Below, in pieces: positions 1-5,506 of a DNA stretch of 8,142 nucleotides. Numbering within the stretch: the stretch's first letter is position 1; each line of letters starts with the position of its first letter. This stretch comes from Armatimonadota bacterium (GTDB taxonomy: Bacteria; Armatimonadota; Fimbriimonadia; Fimbriimonadales; Fimbriimonadaceae). The DNA is taken from NCBI GenBank assembly GCA_023423495.1, contig JAFAFM010000039.1, positions 1 to 8,142 on the forward strand, in the 5' to 3' direction. The translations under genes were made by a program, and so were the position numbers. A model generated the notes under the pieces. It had not been told where the DNA came from and did no database searches. It worked only from the letters and a program-made list of their open reading frames with translations.

Positions 1-2
1 TC

Positions 3-794
3 TTGGCTGGGGTTCTGATTCTGTTTTTCCTGACGATGGCAGTGGGCGAGGAAAGGCCCACCACCACGATTCGGTCGGTGATCGACGACGGACCGGCAGC
101 TCAAGCTGGAATGCGGCCCGGTGACAAGATCCTGCGAGTGTCGGGTGAGCCCATCAAATCGGCTTATGATGTTTCATTCGCGTTGAAGGACAAGGCGGGC
201 GTGCCAGTAGTTGTGGAAGTTGAGCGCGGGGGCCGCCCGGTCAACTTGCAGTTGACGCCAAGGCTTGAAGATGCCAAAAGCCCGGTCTTGGATCGAGATG
301 GAATGCCCACTGGTGAATTGCGCCAACAGCCGAAAATGATGGCGCAGTGGGAATCGGAGCACCACTCGGTCCCGGCTGGCAAAGCATTTATAGACGCCGC
401 CCGGTTTCCGGTAATCGTGGTGGGCGGTTTGGCGCGACTGATCACAAAGCCCGACCAGCTAAAGGAAAACGTCGGGGGACCGATAAGCATCGCAAAAGCC
501 ACAAGTGATGCAACCAAGTATGGGCCCGAGAGCGTTGTCGCGCTCGCGGCAATGCTCAGCATCAGCGTGGGAATCTTCAATTTGCTGCCCGTGCCGCCGC
601 TCGATGGCGGGCAAATGCTAGTCGCTGTGGCCGAGATGCTGCGAGGTGGCCGAAGGCTGAGCTTGAAGGTTCAGGGAGCCCTGACCGCGGCTGGACTGGC
701 GATGGTTTTAATGCTGTTTGTGAGCGTCATGATCATCGATGTGGGTCGGCTGACAGGTGGCAGTAAGAAGCCTGCGGTCGAGAAGACCAAGTAA
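3..794 (+). CDS. rseP: RseP/RasP-type site-2 intramembrane zinc metalloprotease, 5'-truncated by window edge
   Basis: This is the C-terminal 263 residues of a membrane-embedded site-2 protease. The family cuts transmembrane segments of anti-sigma factors and remnant signal peptides. The reading frame is open to the left edge, so the TTG at position 3 is almost certainly an internal Leu codon. The HExxH zinc motif of the first membrane helix would lie upstream. Visible in order: the end of a hydrophobic helix (about 1-15); one PDZ domain (about 20-88) with the GPAAQAGMRPGDKI core at 30-43; a linker; a membrane helix holding NLLPVPPLDGG at 193-203, the LDG motif that supplies the third zinc ligand (D201); and a last membrane helix (about 224-248). 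Only one PDZ is present, as in shorter RasP-like members rather than two-PDZ E. coli RseP. The stop is followed within 15 bp by a terminator, so it is probably the last gene of its operon. The family call is firm; the cellular substrate cannot be told from here. Confidence 0.93.
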   Translation: MAGVLILFFLTMAVGEERPTTTIRSVIDDGPAAQAGMRPGDKILRVSGEPIKSAYDVSFALKDKAGVPVVVEVERGGRPVNLQLTPRLEDAKSPVLDRDGMPTGELRQQPKMMAQWESEHHSVPAGKAFIDAARFPVIVVGGLARLITKPDQLKENVGGPISIAKATSDATKYGPESVVALAAMLSISVGIFNLLPVPPLDGGQMLVAVAEMLRGGRRLSLKVQGALTAAGLAMVLMLFVSVMIIDVGRLTGGSKKPAVEKTK

Positions 795-806
795 GTCCGA
801 AAATAA

Positions 807-830
807 AAAAGCCGCCTTTCGGCGGCTTTT
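807..830. terminator. Bidirectional rho-independent terminator between rseP and tRNA-fMet
   Basis: A perfect 10-bp stem (AAAAGCCGCC at 807-816 with GGCGGCTTTT at 821-830) closes a 4-nt loop, TTTC on the plus strand and GAAA on the minus strand. Read on the minus strand, the stable GAAA tetraloop stem runs into TTTTTTATTTT, so it is strongest as the terminator of the tRNA, whose 3' end lies 8 bp away. Read on the plus strand it follows the rseP stop by 12 bp and ends in TTTT, which should also stop rseP transcription. Confidence 0.9.
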
Positions 831-837
831 GAATTCT

Positions 838-914
<77 letters not shown>

Positions 915-924
915 GTACGGTTCT

Positions 925-955
925 ATGATACCTCTGCCCGAGCCCGTTTGTTCAA
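925..955 (-). promoter_or_regulatory. Candidate sigma70-type promoter of the tRNA-fMet gene
   Basis: On the minus strand TTGAAC (950-955) and TATCAT (925-930) resemble -35 and -10 boxes. The spacer is 19 bp, longer than the ideal 17. The -10 box ends about 10 bp before the mature tRNA 5' end at 914, which would give a very short leader as is usual for tRNA genes. It sits between the tRNA and the stop of the upstream same-strand gene (965), so the tRNA need not depend on read-through. The call rests on motif match and position only. Confidence 0.4.
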
Positions 956-964
956 GGGTCCCAA

Positions 965-1363
965 TTACAACTCGGCGCGATTGGGCAGCGCGGTTCGCTT
1001 GGGAGCGCCACGGTACTCCTTGAAGGCTTGGAAGAGCTTGAAACCGGTGAACGCGATGCCTAAGATTGGAGCGAATCGCTCAAACATCTTGGAGCTGGTC
1101 TCGGCGATACTGCTGGCTGCTCCTGTGACGCCTTCAGCCTTGTGCCCCAGGCTCTTCACGGTGCTTTGAACGGTTGCGGTCAGGCTGTCAACCTTGGTCG
1201 TCACGCCTTCGACCTTCGTCACAAGACCCTCGATCTTGGGCTTCATTTCCGCGAGGGTATTCGCGAGCTTGATGGCGGCAAAGGCGATTCCGGCAAAACC
1301 AAGTGCCGTTATCGCAAAGAAGATCGCCGACAGTATTAACCACCACATTGGAATTTCATTCAT
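965..1363 (-). CDS. Small membrane-anchored coiled-coil protein, DUF948-like
   Basis: This 132-residue protein has one N-terminal membrane helix (about residues 7-31, starting WWLILSAIFF). Four clean heptads follow at 47-74 (LVTKVEG, VTTKVDS, LTATVQS, TVKSLGH), with hydrophobic residues at 47/54/61 and 51/58/65/72, which predicts a coiled coil outside the membrane. A second moderately hydrophobic segment lies at about 94-113, and the tail is basic. This layout matches the DUF948-type small envelope proteins, whose function is unknown. The ATG overlaps the TGA of the upstream 856-residue gene by four bases (ATGA, 1360-1363), and GAGAG lies 7 nt before the start as a ribosome-binding site, so the two are co-transcribed and probably translationally coupled. 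It may anchor or assemble its partner at the membrane. The gene call is strong; the family name is tentative. Confidence 0.75.
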   Translation of the reverse strand: MNEIPMWWLILSAIFFAITALGFAGIAFAAIKLANTLAEMKPKIEGLVTKVEGVTTKVDSLTATVQSTVKSLGHKAEGVTGAASSIAETSSKMFERFAPILGIAFTGFKLFQAFKEYRGAPKRTALPNRAEL

Positions 1364-3930
1364 TCGATTACTCTCAGTTCAAGGGATTCTGTAATTGAAG
1401 GCTCCATTTTAAACGGAATGGCAATAACGCCGTTTATCGCTTCAAATTTTTGCGTCAAGCATTCCACCGTATTGCCCCACAATCCTTTAACGAGCAATTC
1501 TGTTTGAACAGCTTTATCGGTTGGATTATGGATAACGATCTTGGCCCACCGTTTGCGAGTGTCGAATCGCAACTCCCGGATCACGCCAAATCGGGCTCTC
1601 ACCTCGAAGCCAATCTGTCGGACCAGGATGCGACGACCGACTCCGTCCCACGGCCGAATCGTATAGGCGTCCGTTCCGTCTTCCGAGTCCAATTCGAAAT
1701 GACAGCCAAAGGTGATTACTCCCGCATTCTTGGTGGGAAGGACGTAGCTTGAAACATTGCGGAGATAGGCGAAGAGGCTGATTCCGATATCTCCGGTCAA
1801 GGAGGAGATACCAAATTGTCGTGAGGCGGCATCTGGACAGAAGCCCATAGAACCGGCTCCATCGGACCTGACGAGCGCCCAGGCACCCAGCATTCCGCCG
1901 AAGGCCAGCCTCAGGTAGCTGTCCGGCAAGGTTACGTAATCTCGCTCCAAAAGCCGGAAGAACATGAGCGAATTCATCATCGTGGTCGGGCCAAGGCACA
2001 GTTCGCCCTTGTCCGACATGGCCGGATGGGGAATCTCATGCTCTTCGAGCCATCGTTTGTCGCTTGCGTACCACCACCAACTGGGACTCAGGCTTCGGGC
2101 GGCAAAGGCAAACCTTAACGCTTGCTCGGCCAGACCCGGATTTATGCCCGCGCTCGCTCCCTCGAAGGCTTCTCGGAATGCTTCGGTTGACCAGCCGCTT
2201 GGGCCGCCAAAGGGAAATGCGCGATGTGCCGCAGAAGCGTAGGCGATGGAAAGCGTTTGCCAAGTTTGGGCGATCTGGGCGGCGTACTCATCCTCCGTTA
2301 ACTCAGCCACGTAGTGCTTCAACTCGCCCAGCAACATCGCAGATCCGAATTCGGAATTGCCGGCTGTGGTCGCGCCCGCCAACGTCGCTGTTTGTAGAAA
2401 GCGGGAAAGATTTCCGGTTAGCGTAGTCAGGCCAAGTTTTTCAAGGCGATAGAGGGAAGAGTAGAGATTCGCGGCCAGCGTATAGATTTGAGCGCGCCCC
2501 GAATTGAACGCTACGGATTTGCTGTCGGCGAAGGCACTACCTATTGTGCCGTCCGATGGGTTTTGGAGATCATCCAGCAAGAAATCCTTTACATATTGTT
2601 CGAGCGCCGCAATCTCTCGGGCGGATGGATAGATGGCATTCTTTTCGGCCAGGAACAGTGCGTCCGACAGGGAGCTCTCGATGCCAAACGGATTCAGATA
2701 TTCATTGGTCGATGTAACTTGCGCTCCGGTGTGGATGTCCGTGGCCAGGATCGCATGATGCAGGTTGGTGTCAGGAGCCTCATGGACCTGTTTATCGACG
2801 ATCCATTTTGCTCGCGCGCGAATGAGCTGCTCGATCGGTTCGATGAATAGTAGATGTGCGCTGGTCTCGCGACCCAACGTGTCTTCGAACGAGAGAGTGG
2901 TTAGGCCAGGAGCTTCAGGTCGGACGAAGCAGAAACCTCCATCCTCGTCGCTGTCCGTTTCCAGCTCGGCTTCCTGGTCCGTATAAAACCTTGTGGGAGT
3001 GGTTCCGCTTACTTCTAGGGCAATTCCGACGTCGTGCGGGGCAACCGCGCCGGGAAGAAGTCGGATAGCCGGTTTGCCGCATGCGGCCAAAACTGGATTC
3101 ACGCTGTCAAAACGATCACGTTCGGTTGGAACGAAACGGGTTTGGTATGTTCTGGATTCGCCAGGTTCAAGGATGAGAGCGGTATGGTCGTTGAACCACT
3201 CAGGCCATTCTTCTCGTTCGATCGCGGCTCGGCTGTGGATGTAAACCACGGGGATTCCTTCCCAGCGAAATGGGGTGTTGAGGGACGCGGGGACGTGGTT
3301 GTAAAACTCCCACCTGGAATCATCGCCCGGGAAAATGAGGAGACCGGGTGCCTCGGCGTTAAGTCTCTGGGCAAATAGATAGCTACCGCTGCCTCCGATG
3401 TACTTGTGGATGTACACCCGATCTTTGAACATCTCTCCCAACCCGCTGTCCGTACCGGGATAGCCCTCAAAGAGATTGTTTAGTGCGAACGGAAAAGCGA
3501 GTTCGCCGATTTCGATGGTCGCCCTGCTGCGGTTGGTAAGCGTCAGGTCCCAGCAGATTTGGGGGACGGTCCCGGCCCGCTCGTAGAACTTGCCGACGGC
3601 TTCGATGTCATCCAAGAAGGCGAACTCGTAGGCAAAGGAAACCTTGCTCGGATCCTCGTCATCATCGATCTGCCTTGCCGTGGAATTTCGACTGACGATC
3701 CAAGGGTCATCCGGGTGACTTCGGGCGCCGATGAGGATAGTGCCGGGATAATAATCCTCGACGGTCTCGTCCCCCATATTGATAGGAGAGAGCACGAACT
3801 GGAACTCCTCGTTCTCGTCCGGCAGATTGGGATTCGCCACCCACATTTGTCCGATTCGTCCGCCTTGTCCAAACTCCATCGAGATGAGTGTTCCGGTCAG
3901 TTCCGGGCGGTCCATTGCGAAATCGTCCAT
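1360..3930 (-). CDS. Large protein of unknown function, possible DUF5695-like carbohydrate-active enzyme
   Basis: This 856-residue protein has no signal peptide or obvious membrane helix. Its N-terminal part (about 1-365) reads as beta-sheet rich, with stretches such as GSGSYLFAQR and EPGESRTYQTRF. The middle (about 366-730) is mostly helical, with aromatic clusters including WWWYASDKRW beginning at 618. The C-terminal part (about 731-856) is again beta-like. A beta-domain, helical-toroid, beta-domain order is common in glycoside hydrolases and polysaccharide lyases with alpha/alpha barrels, and the general feel resembles DUF5695 proteins. I cannot name catalytic residues, so no activity is assigned. 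It is divergently transcribed from a glycosyltransferase in a polysaccharide locus, which fits a role with sugar polymers. The start at 3930 gives the longest frame; an ATG five codons later is an alternative, and neither has a strong ribosome-binding site. It is followed by a coupled membrane coiled-coil gene. Confidence 0.7.
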   Translation of the reverse strand: MDDFAMDRPELTGTLISMEFGQGGRIGQMWVANPNLPDENEEFQFVLSPINMGDETVEDYYPGTILIGARSHPDDPWIVSRNSTARQIDDDEDPSKVSFAYEFAFLDDIEAVGKFYERAGTVPQICWDLTLTNRSRATIEIGELAFPFALNNLFEGYPGTDSGLGEMFKDRVYIHKYIGGSGSYLFAQRLNAEAPGLLIFPGDDSRWEFYNHVPASLNTPFRWEGIPVVYIHSRAAIEREEWPEWFNDHTALILEPGESRTYQTRFVPTERDRFDSVNPVLAACGKPAIRLLPGAVAPHDVGIALEVSGTTPTRFYTDQEAELETDSDEDGGFCFVRPEAPGLTTLSFEDTLGRETSAHLLFIEPIEQLIRARAKWIVDKQVHEAPDTNLHHAILATDIHTGAQVTSTNEYLNPFGIESSLSDALFLAEKNAIYPSAREIAALEQYVKDFLLDDLQNPSDGTIGSAFADSKSVAFNSGRAQIYTLAANLYSSLYRLEKLGLTTLTGNLSRFLQTATLAGATTAGNSEFGSAMLLGELKHYVAELTEDEYAAQIAQTWQTLSIAYASAAHRAFPFGGPSGWSTEAFREAFEGASAGINPGLAEQALRFAFAARSLSPSWWWYASDKRWLEEHEIPHPAMSDKGELCLGPTTMMNSLMFFRLLERDYVTLPDSYLRLAFGGMLGAWALVRSDGAGSMGFCPDAASRQFGISSLTGDIGISLFAYLRNVSSYVLPTKNAGVITFGCHFELDSEDGTDAYTIRPWDGVGRRILVRQIGFEVRARFGVIRELRFDTRKRWAKIVIHNPTDKAVQTELLVKGLWGNTVECLTQKFEAINGVIAIPFKMEPSITESLELRVIE

Positions 3931-3961
3931 GGTTGGGGCCTGTGAGATTACCTAGCGCCGA

Positions 3962-3970
3962 TGCTATCCT
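3962..3970 (+). promoter_or_regulatory. Weak candidate extended -10 promoter for the glycosyltransferase gene
   Basis: TGC followed by TATCCT (3965-3970) resembles an extended -10 box, matching four of six consensus positions. It lies in the 87-bp region between the divergent starts at 3930 and 4018. Transcription would start near 3977, inside the inverted repeat at 3974-3995. No convincing -35 box is seen. Confidence 0.25.
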
Positions 3971-3973
3971 TTC

Positions 3974-3995
3974 TGGGAACGCTCTGGAGTTCCCA
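3974..3995. repeat. Perfect 7-bp inverted repeat in the divergent intergenic region
   Basis: TGGGAAC (3974-3980) and GTTCCCA (3989-3995) are exact reverse complements around an 8-bp spacer, putting the half-site centres 15 bp apart. It lies about 22 bp before the glycosyltransferase start and 44 bp from the divergent 856-residue gene start. As DNA it could be an operator shared by both genes; as RNA it could be a short hairpin in the leader. No T tract follows, so it is not a terminator. Confidence 0.45.
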
Positions 3996-4017
3996 CACTC
4001 AACCCGAGAATTGGACT

Positions 4018-5232
4018 ATGCCCGACGAGAAGAAACGAATCTGTATAGTTTCCGAATTCTTCCATCCTGAATCAGAGACGGGTACGGGAAAGGTGGTCAC
4101 GGACATTGCCACCCTCTTGAGTAAGAAGCACGGATTTCAGGTCGAAGTGATCTGCAGTCGGCGATCGTACTTAACTGGTGAGCCCTATGCGGCAAGAGAA
4201 GTTTGGAACGAAATTCCGATTCGCCGGCTGAACTCTCCAAACTGGAATCGCAGCGGAACGGTCAAGCGCTCGATCGCCAATCTGATACTGGCTTGGAAGG
4301 CCGCAATGGCATTGCTGACTAGTGGGCATTACGACGCCGTTCTGGTAACCACGGCTCCGCCCTTCATGCCGCTTGCAGCCTACTGGCTCCGACGGTTGAG
4401 AAAGACCCCTTACGTTTACATCATCTACGACCTAGAACCGGACCGGGCGATGCGACTTGGTGCAGTCGACCCGAATGCCTTACCGTCAAAGCTTTTGAAG
4501 AAGGCTCAAGGGAAGTGGCTGAGGGCAAGTTCGAAGGTCGTTGCGATCGGCCGTTGCATGAAGGCGCTTATCCAGAAGGAATATGCGGTCGAAGACGGCC
4601 AGATCGAGGTTATAGCGGTGGGATCGAATGAGCCCGAGTCGCTGCCGCCGAACCACAAGAACGGAGCCTCCAAGTTTCATATTTCCTACTCCGGAAACTT
4701 GGGTCGGTACCACGACTTCGACATGATTCTGGACTGCGCCAAGCGTTTACCCGAAGATCAATTTCAGTTCACGATTGTGGGGAAGGGAGCGAAGCGTGAG
4801 CACGTTGAAACACGGGTGAGAAAGGAAGCGATTGGGTCCGTGACGGTAAAGAATCCTCTCCCGAAGGCCGAGTATGAGAAGTTACTGGCCGACACAGACG
4901 CCTGCCTTGTCACCTTGGAAGATGGAATCGAAGGTACCTGCGTGCCGAGCAAGTTCTATTCCATTCTGAGTGCAGGTCGCAGCACCCTTGCGATTGCCAA
5001 TCCGGAGTCGGAAATCGCTTATGTTTTGGAAGAAAGCGAGTGTGGAGTACGCGTTTCTCCGGGAGATTCGGAGGGGCTATTTACCACATTAATGAAACTG
5101 AACGAAGACCGCTTAATCTGCAAAAAGCAGGGCGATGCCGCGCGTAGAGTTTTTGTGGAGAAGTATTCCACTCAAGAGTCTGTTGCTCAGCTTGCCGCGA
5201 TTCTTAAGAACGTGATAGGGTCAAAAGTATAA
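4018..5232 (+). CDS. GT4-family (WbuB/WcaI-like) glycosyltransferase
   Basis: This 404-residue GT-B glycosyltransferase would transfer a sugar from a nucleotide donor to a lipid-linked glycan at the cytoplasmic face of the inner membrane. The N-terminal acceptor domain starts KKRICIVSEFFHPESETGTG (residues 5-24), with the Gly-rich loop typical of the fold. The segment YDLEPDRAMRLG at 137-148 matches the family's D-x-x-P-D/E signature. The C-terminal donor domain begins near SYSGNLGRYHDF (223-234), followed by VGKG, then VPSKFYSIL from 309 and an acidic EIAYVLEESECGVRVSPGD segment, as in WbuB-like enzymes. An in-frame ATG at 3961 would add 19 residues unlike the family; the ATG at 4018 places the conserved start correctly and is preferred. 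It is divergent from the 856-residue gene and upstream of the wzc-like gene. The exact donor and acceptor cannot be read from sequence. Confidence 0.9.
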   Translation: MPDEKKRICIVSEFFHPESETGTGKVVTDIATLLSKKHGFQVEVICSRRSYLTGEPYAAREVWNEIPIRRLNSPNWNRSGTVKRSIANLILAWKAAMALLTSGHYDAVLVTTAPPFMPLAAYWLRRLRKTPYVYIIYDLEPDRAMRLGAVDPNALPSKLLKKAQGKWLRASSKVVAIGRCMKALIQKEYAVEDGQIEVIAVGSNEPESLPPNHKNGASKFHISYSGNLGRYHDFDMILDCAKRLPEDQFQFTIVGKGAKREHVETRVRKEAIGSVTVKNPLPKAEYEKLLADTDACLVTLEDGIEGTCVPSKFYSILSAGRSTLAIANPESEIAYVLEESECGVRVSPGDSEGLFTTLMKLNEDRLICKKQGDAARRVFVEKYSTQESVAQLAAILKNVIGSKV

Positions 5233-5277
5233 GAAAGTAGTAAGAAGCCTTGTCATTCTCACTAGACGGTCCATACT

Positions 5278-5287
5278 ATTTGCATTG
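5278..5287 (+). repeat. Copy 1 of a 10-bp direct repeat
   Basis: ATTTGCATTG occurs here and again, identical, at 5480-5489, a start-to-start distance of 202 bp. The two copies lie near opposite ends of the same intergenic region. They could be paired protein-binding sites, though a 10-bp repeat in AT-rich DNA can arise by chance. Confidence 0.35.
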
Positions 5288-5326
5288 TATTTGTTTCATC
5301 TTAAAAAGTTTCTTGTTTGGAGACCG

Positions 5327-5344
5327 TCGGGCATTGTCGCCCGA
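5327..5344 (+). terminator. GC-rich hairpin without T tract, possible weak terminator or pause site
   Basis: TCGGGC (5327-5332) pairs perfectly with GCCCGA (5339-5344) around the loop ATTGTC, about 95 bp after the glycosyltransferase stop. No run of T follows on either strand, so classical termination is doubtful. It may instead stabilise the 3' end of the glycosyltransferase mRNA. Its left arm shares two bases with the right arm of the 5265-5271/5322-5328 inverted repeat, so both stems cannot form in full together. Confidence 0.3.
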
Positions 5345-5368
5345 GCTGCACGAAAGAGGACACCGGAT

Positions 5369-5406
5369 TCAGGTCAATTGACGGCTCCTTTGGCACTTCG
5401 ACCTGA
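5369..5406. repeat. Dyad element with nested perfect palindrome, candidate operator
   Basis: TCAGGTC (5369-5375) and GACCTGA (5400-5406) are exact reverse complements 24 bp apart. Inside and overlapping the left arm is the 10-bp perfect palindrome GTCAATTGAC (5373-5382). The right arm runs directly into the TGATATAAG box. A dimeric regulator bound here could control the candidate promoters just downstream. Function is inferred from symmetry and position. Confidence 0.4.
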
Positions 5407-5412
5407 TATAAG
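5404..5412 (+). promoter_or_regulatory. Candidate extended -10 promoter P1 of the wzc-like operon
   Basis: TGA followed by TATAAG (5407-5412) is an extended -10 box matching five of six bases of TATAAT. No -35 box lies at the normal 16-18 bp spacing; the nearest TTGACG (5378-5383) is 23 bp away and probably too far. The leader to the start codon at 5507 would be about 88 nt. Confidence 0.4.
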
Positions 5413-5436
5413 TGCGTGGTTTAAGGTGAAGCACGT

Positions 5437-5447
5437 TATGGTAAAAT
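5437..5447 (+). promoter_or_regulatory. Candidate extended -10 promoter P2 of the wzc-like operon
   Basis: TATGG followed by TAAAAT (5442-5447) gives an extended TGn -10 box, again five of six to consensus. Transcription would start near 5454, leaving a leader of about 53 nt that contains a T6 run. No clear -35 box is visible. Of the two candidates this is the one closest to the gene. Confidence 0.45.
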
Positions 5448-5479
5448 CACAATGTTAGATTTGGTCCGTTTTTTGCCAG

Positions 5480-5489
5480 ATTTGCATTG
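5480..5489 (+). repeat. Copy 2 of the 10-bp direct repeat
   Basis: This is identical to 5278-5287 (ATTTGCATTG) and lies 17 bp before the start of the wzc-like gene. Its first four bases also end a shorter direct repeat, AGATTTG at 5457-5463 and 5478-5484, whose 21-bp period is two helical turns. It would lie in the leader of any transcript from P1 or P2. Confidence 0.35.
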
Positions 5490-5506
5490 AAAGTTAGTCA
5501 ACGTCT

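Larger units (their letters stand above)
5233..5506. other. Dyad-rich 274-bp intergenic region upstream of the wzc-like gene
   Basis: No coding sequence was found here. It is more AT-rich than the flanking genes and holds several separate signals: a 7-bp inverted repeat with a 50-nt spacer (GACGGTC 5265-5271, GACCGTC 5322-5328), a GC-rich hairpin at 5327-5344, a palindrome at 5373-5382 inside a larger dyad at 5369-5406, two candidate extended -10 boxes, a T6 run at 5469-5474, and direct repeats. This suggests that the downstream polysaccharide export operon has its own regulated promoter. No known riboswitch was recognised. Confidence 0.6.

Noticed and set aside
3..5. TTG as a real start codon of the first gene
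   Set aside because: The protein would begin inside a hydrophobic helix and lack the HExxH active site; the frame simply continues past the left edge.
164..580. 138-codon open frame on the minus strand
   Set aside because: It is a shadow of rseP, which has clear PDZ and LDG motifs on the other strand.
3559..3945. 128-codon open frame on the plus strand
   Set aside because: It is antisense to the start of the 856-residue gene, whose reading frame is far longer and more protein-like, and no motif is seen in it.
3961..4017. Upstream ATG adding 19 residues to the glycosyltransferase
   Set aside because: The extra residues do not look like the family N terminus, and the conserved KKRICIVSEFF start follows the ATG at 4018 directly.
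5391..5406. Sigma54-like promoter starting TGGCAC
   Set aside because: TGGCAC (5391-5396) fits the -24 element, but the position for TTGCA reads CCTGA, so the -12 GC is missing.
5320..5450. Cyclic-di-GMP or other known riboswitch upstream of the wzc-like gene
   Set aside because: The conserved cores of the known classes I could recall are not present, and the candidate promoters lie downstream of most of the structured segment.
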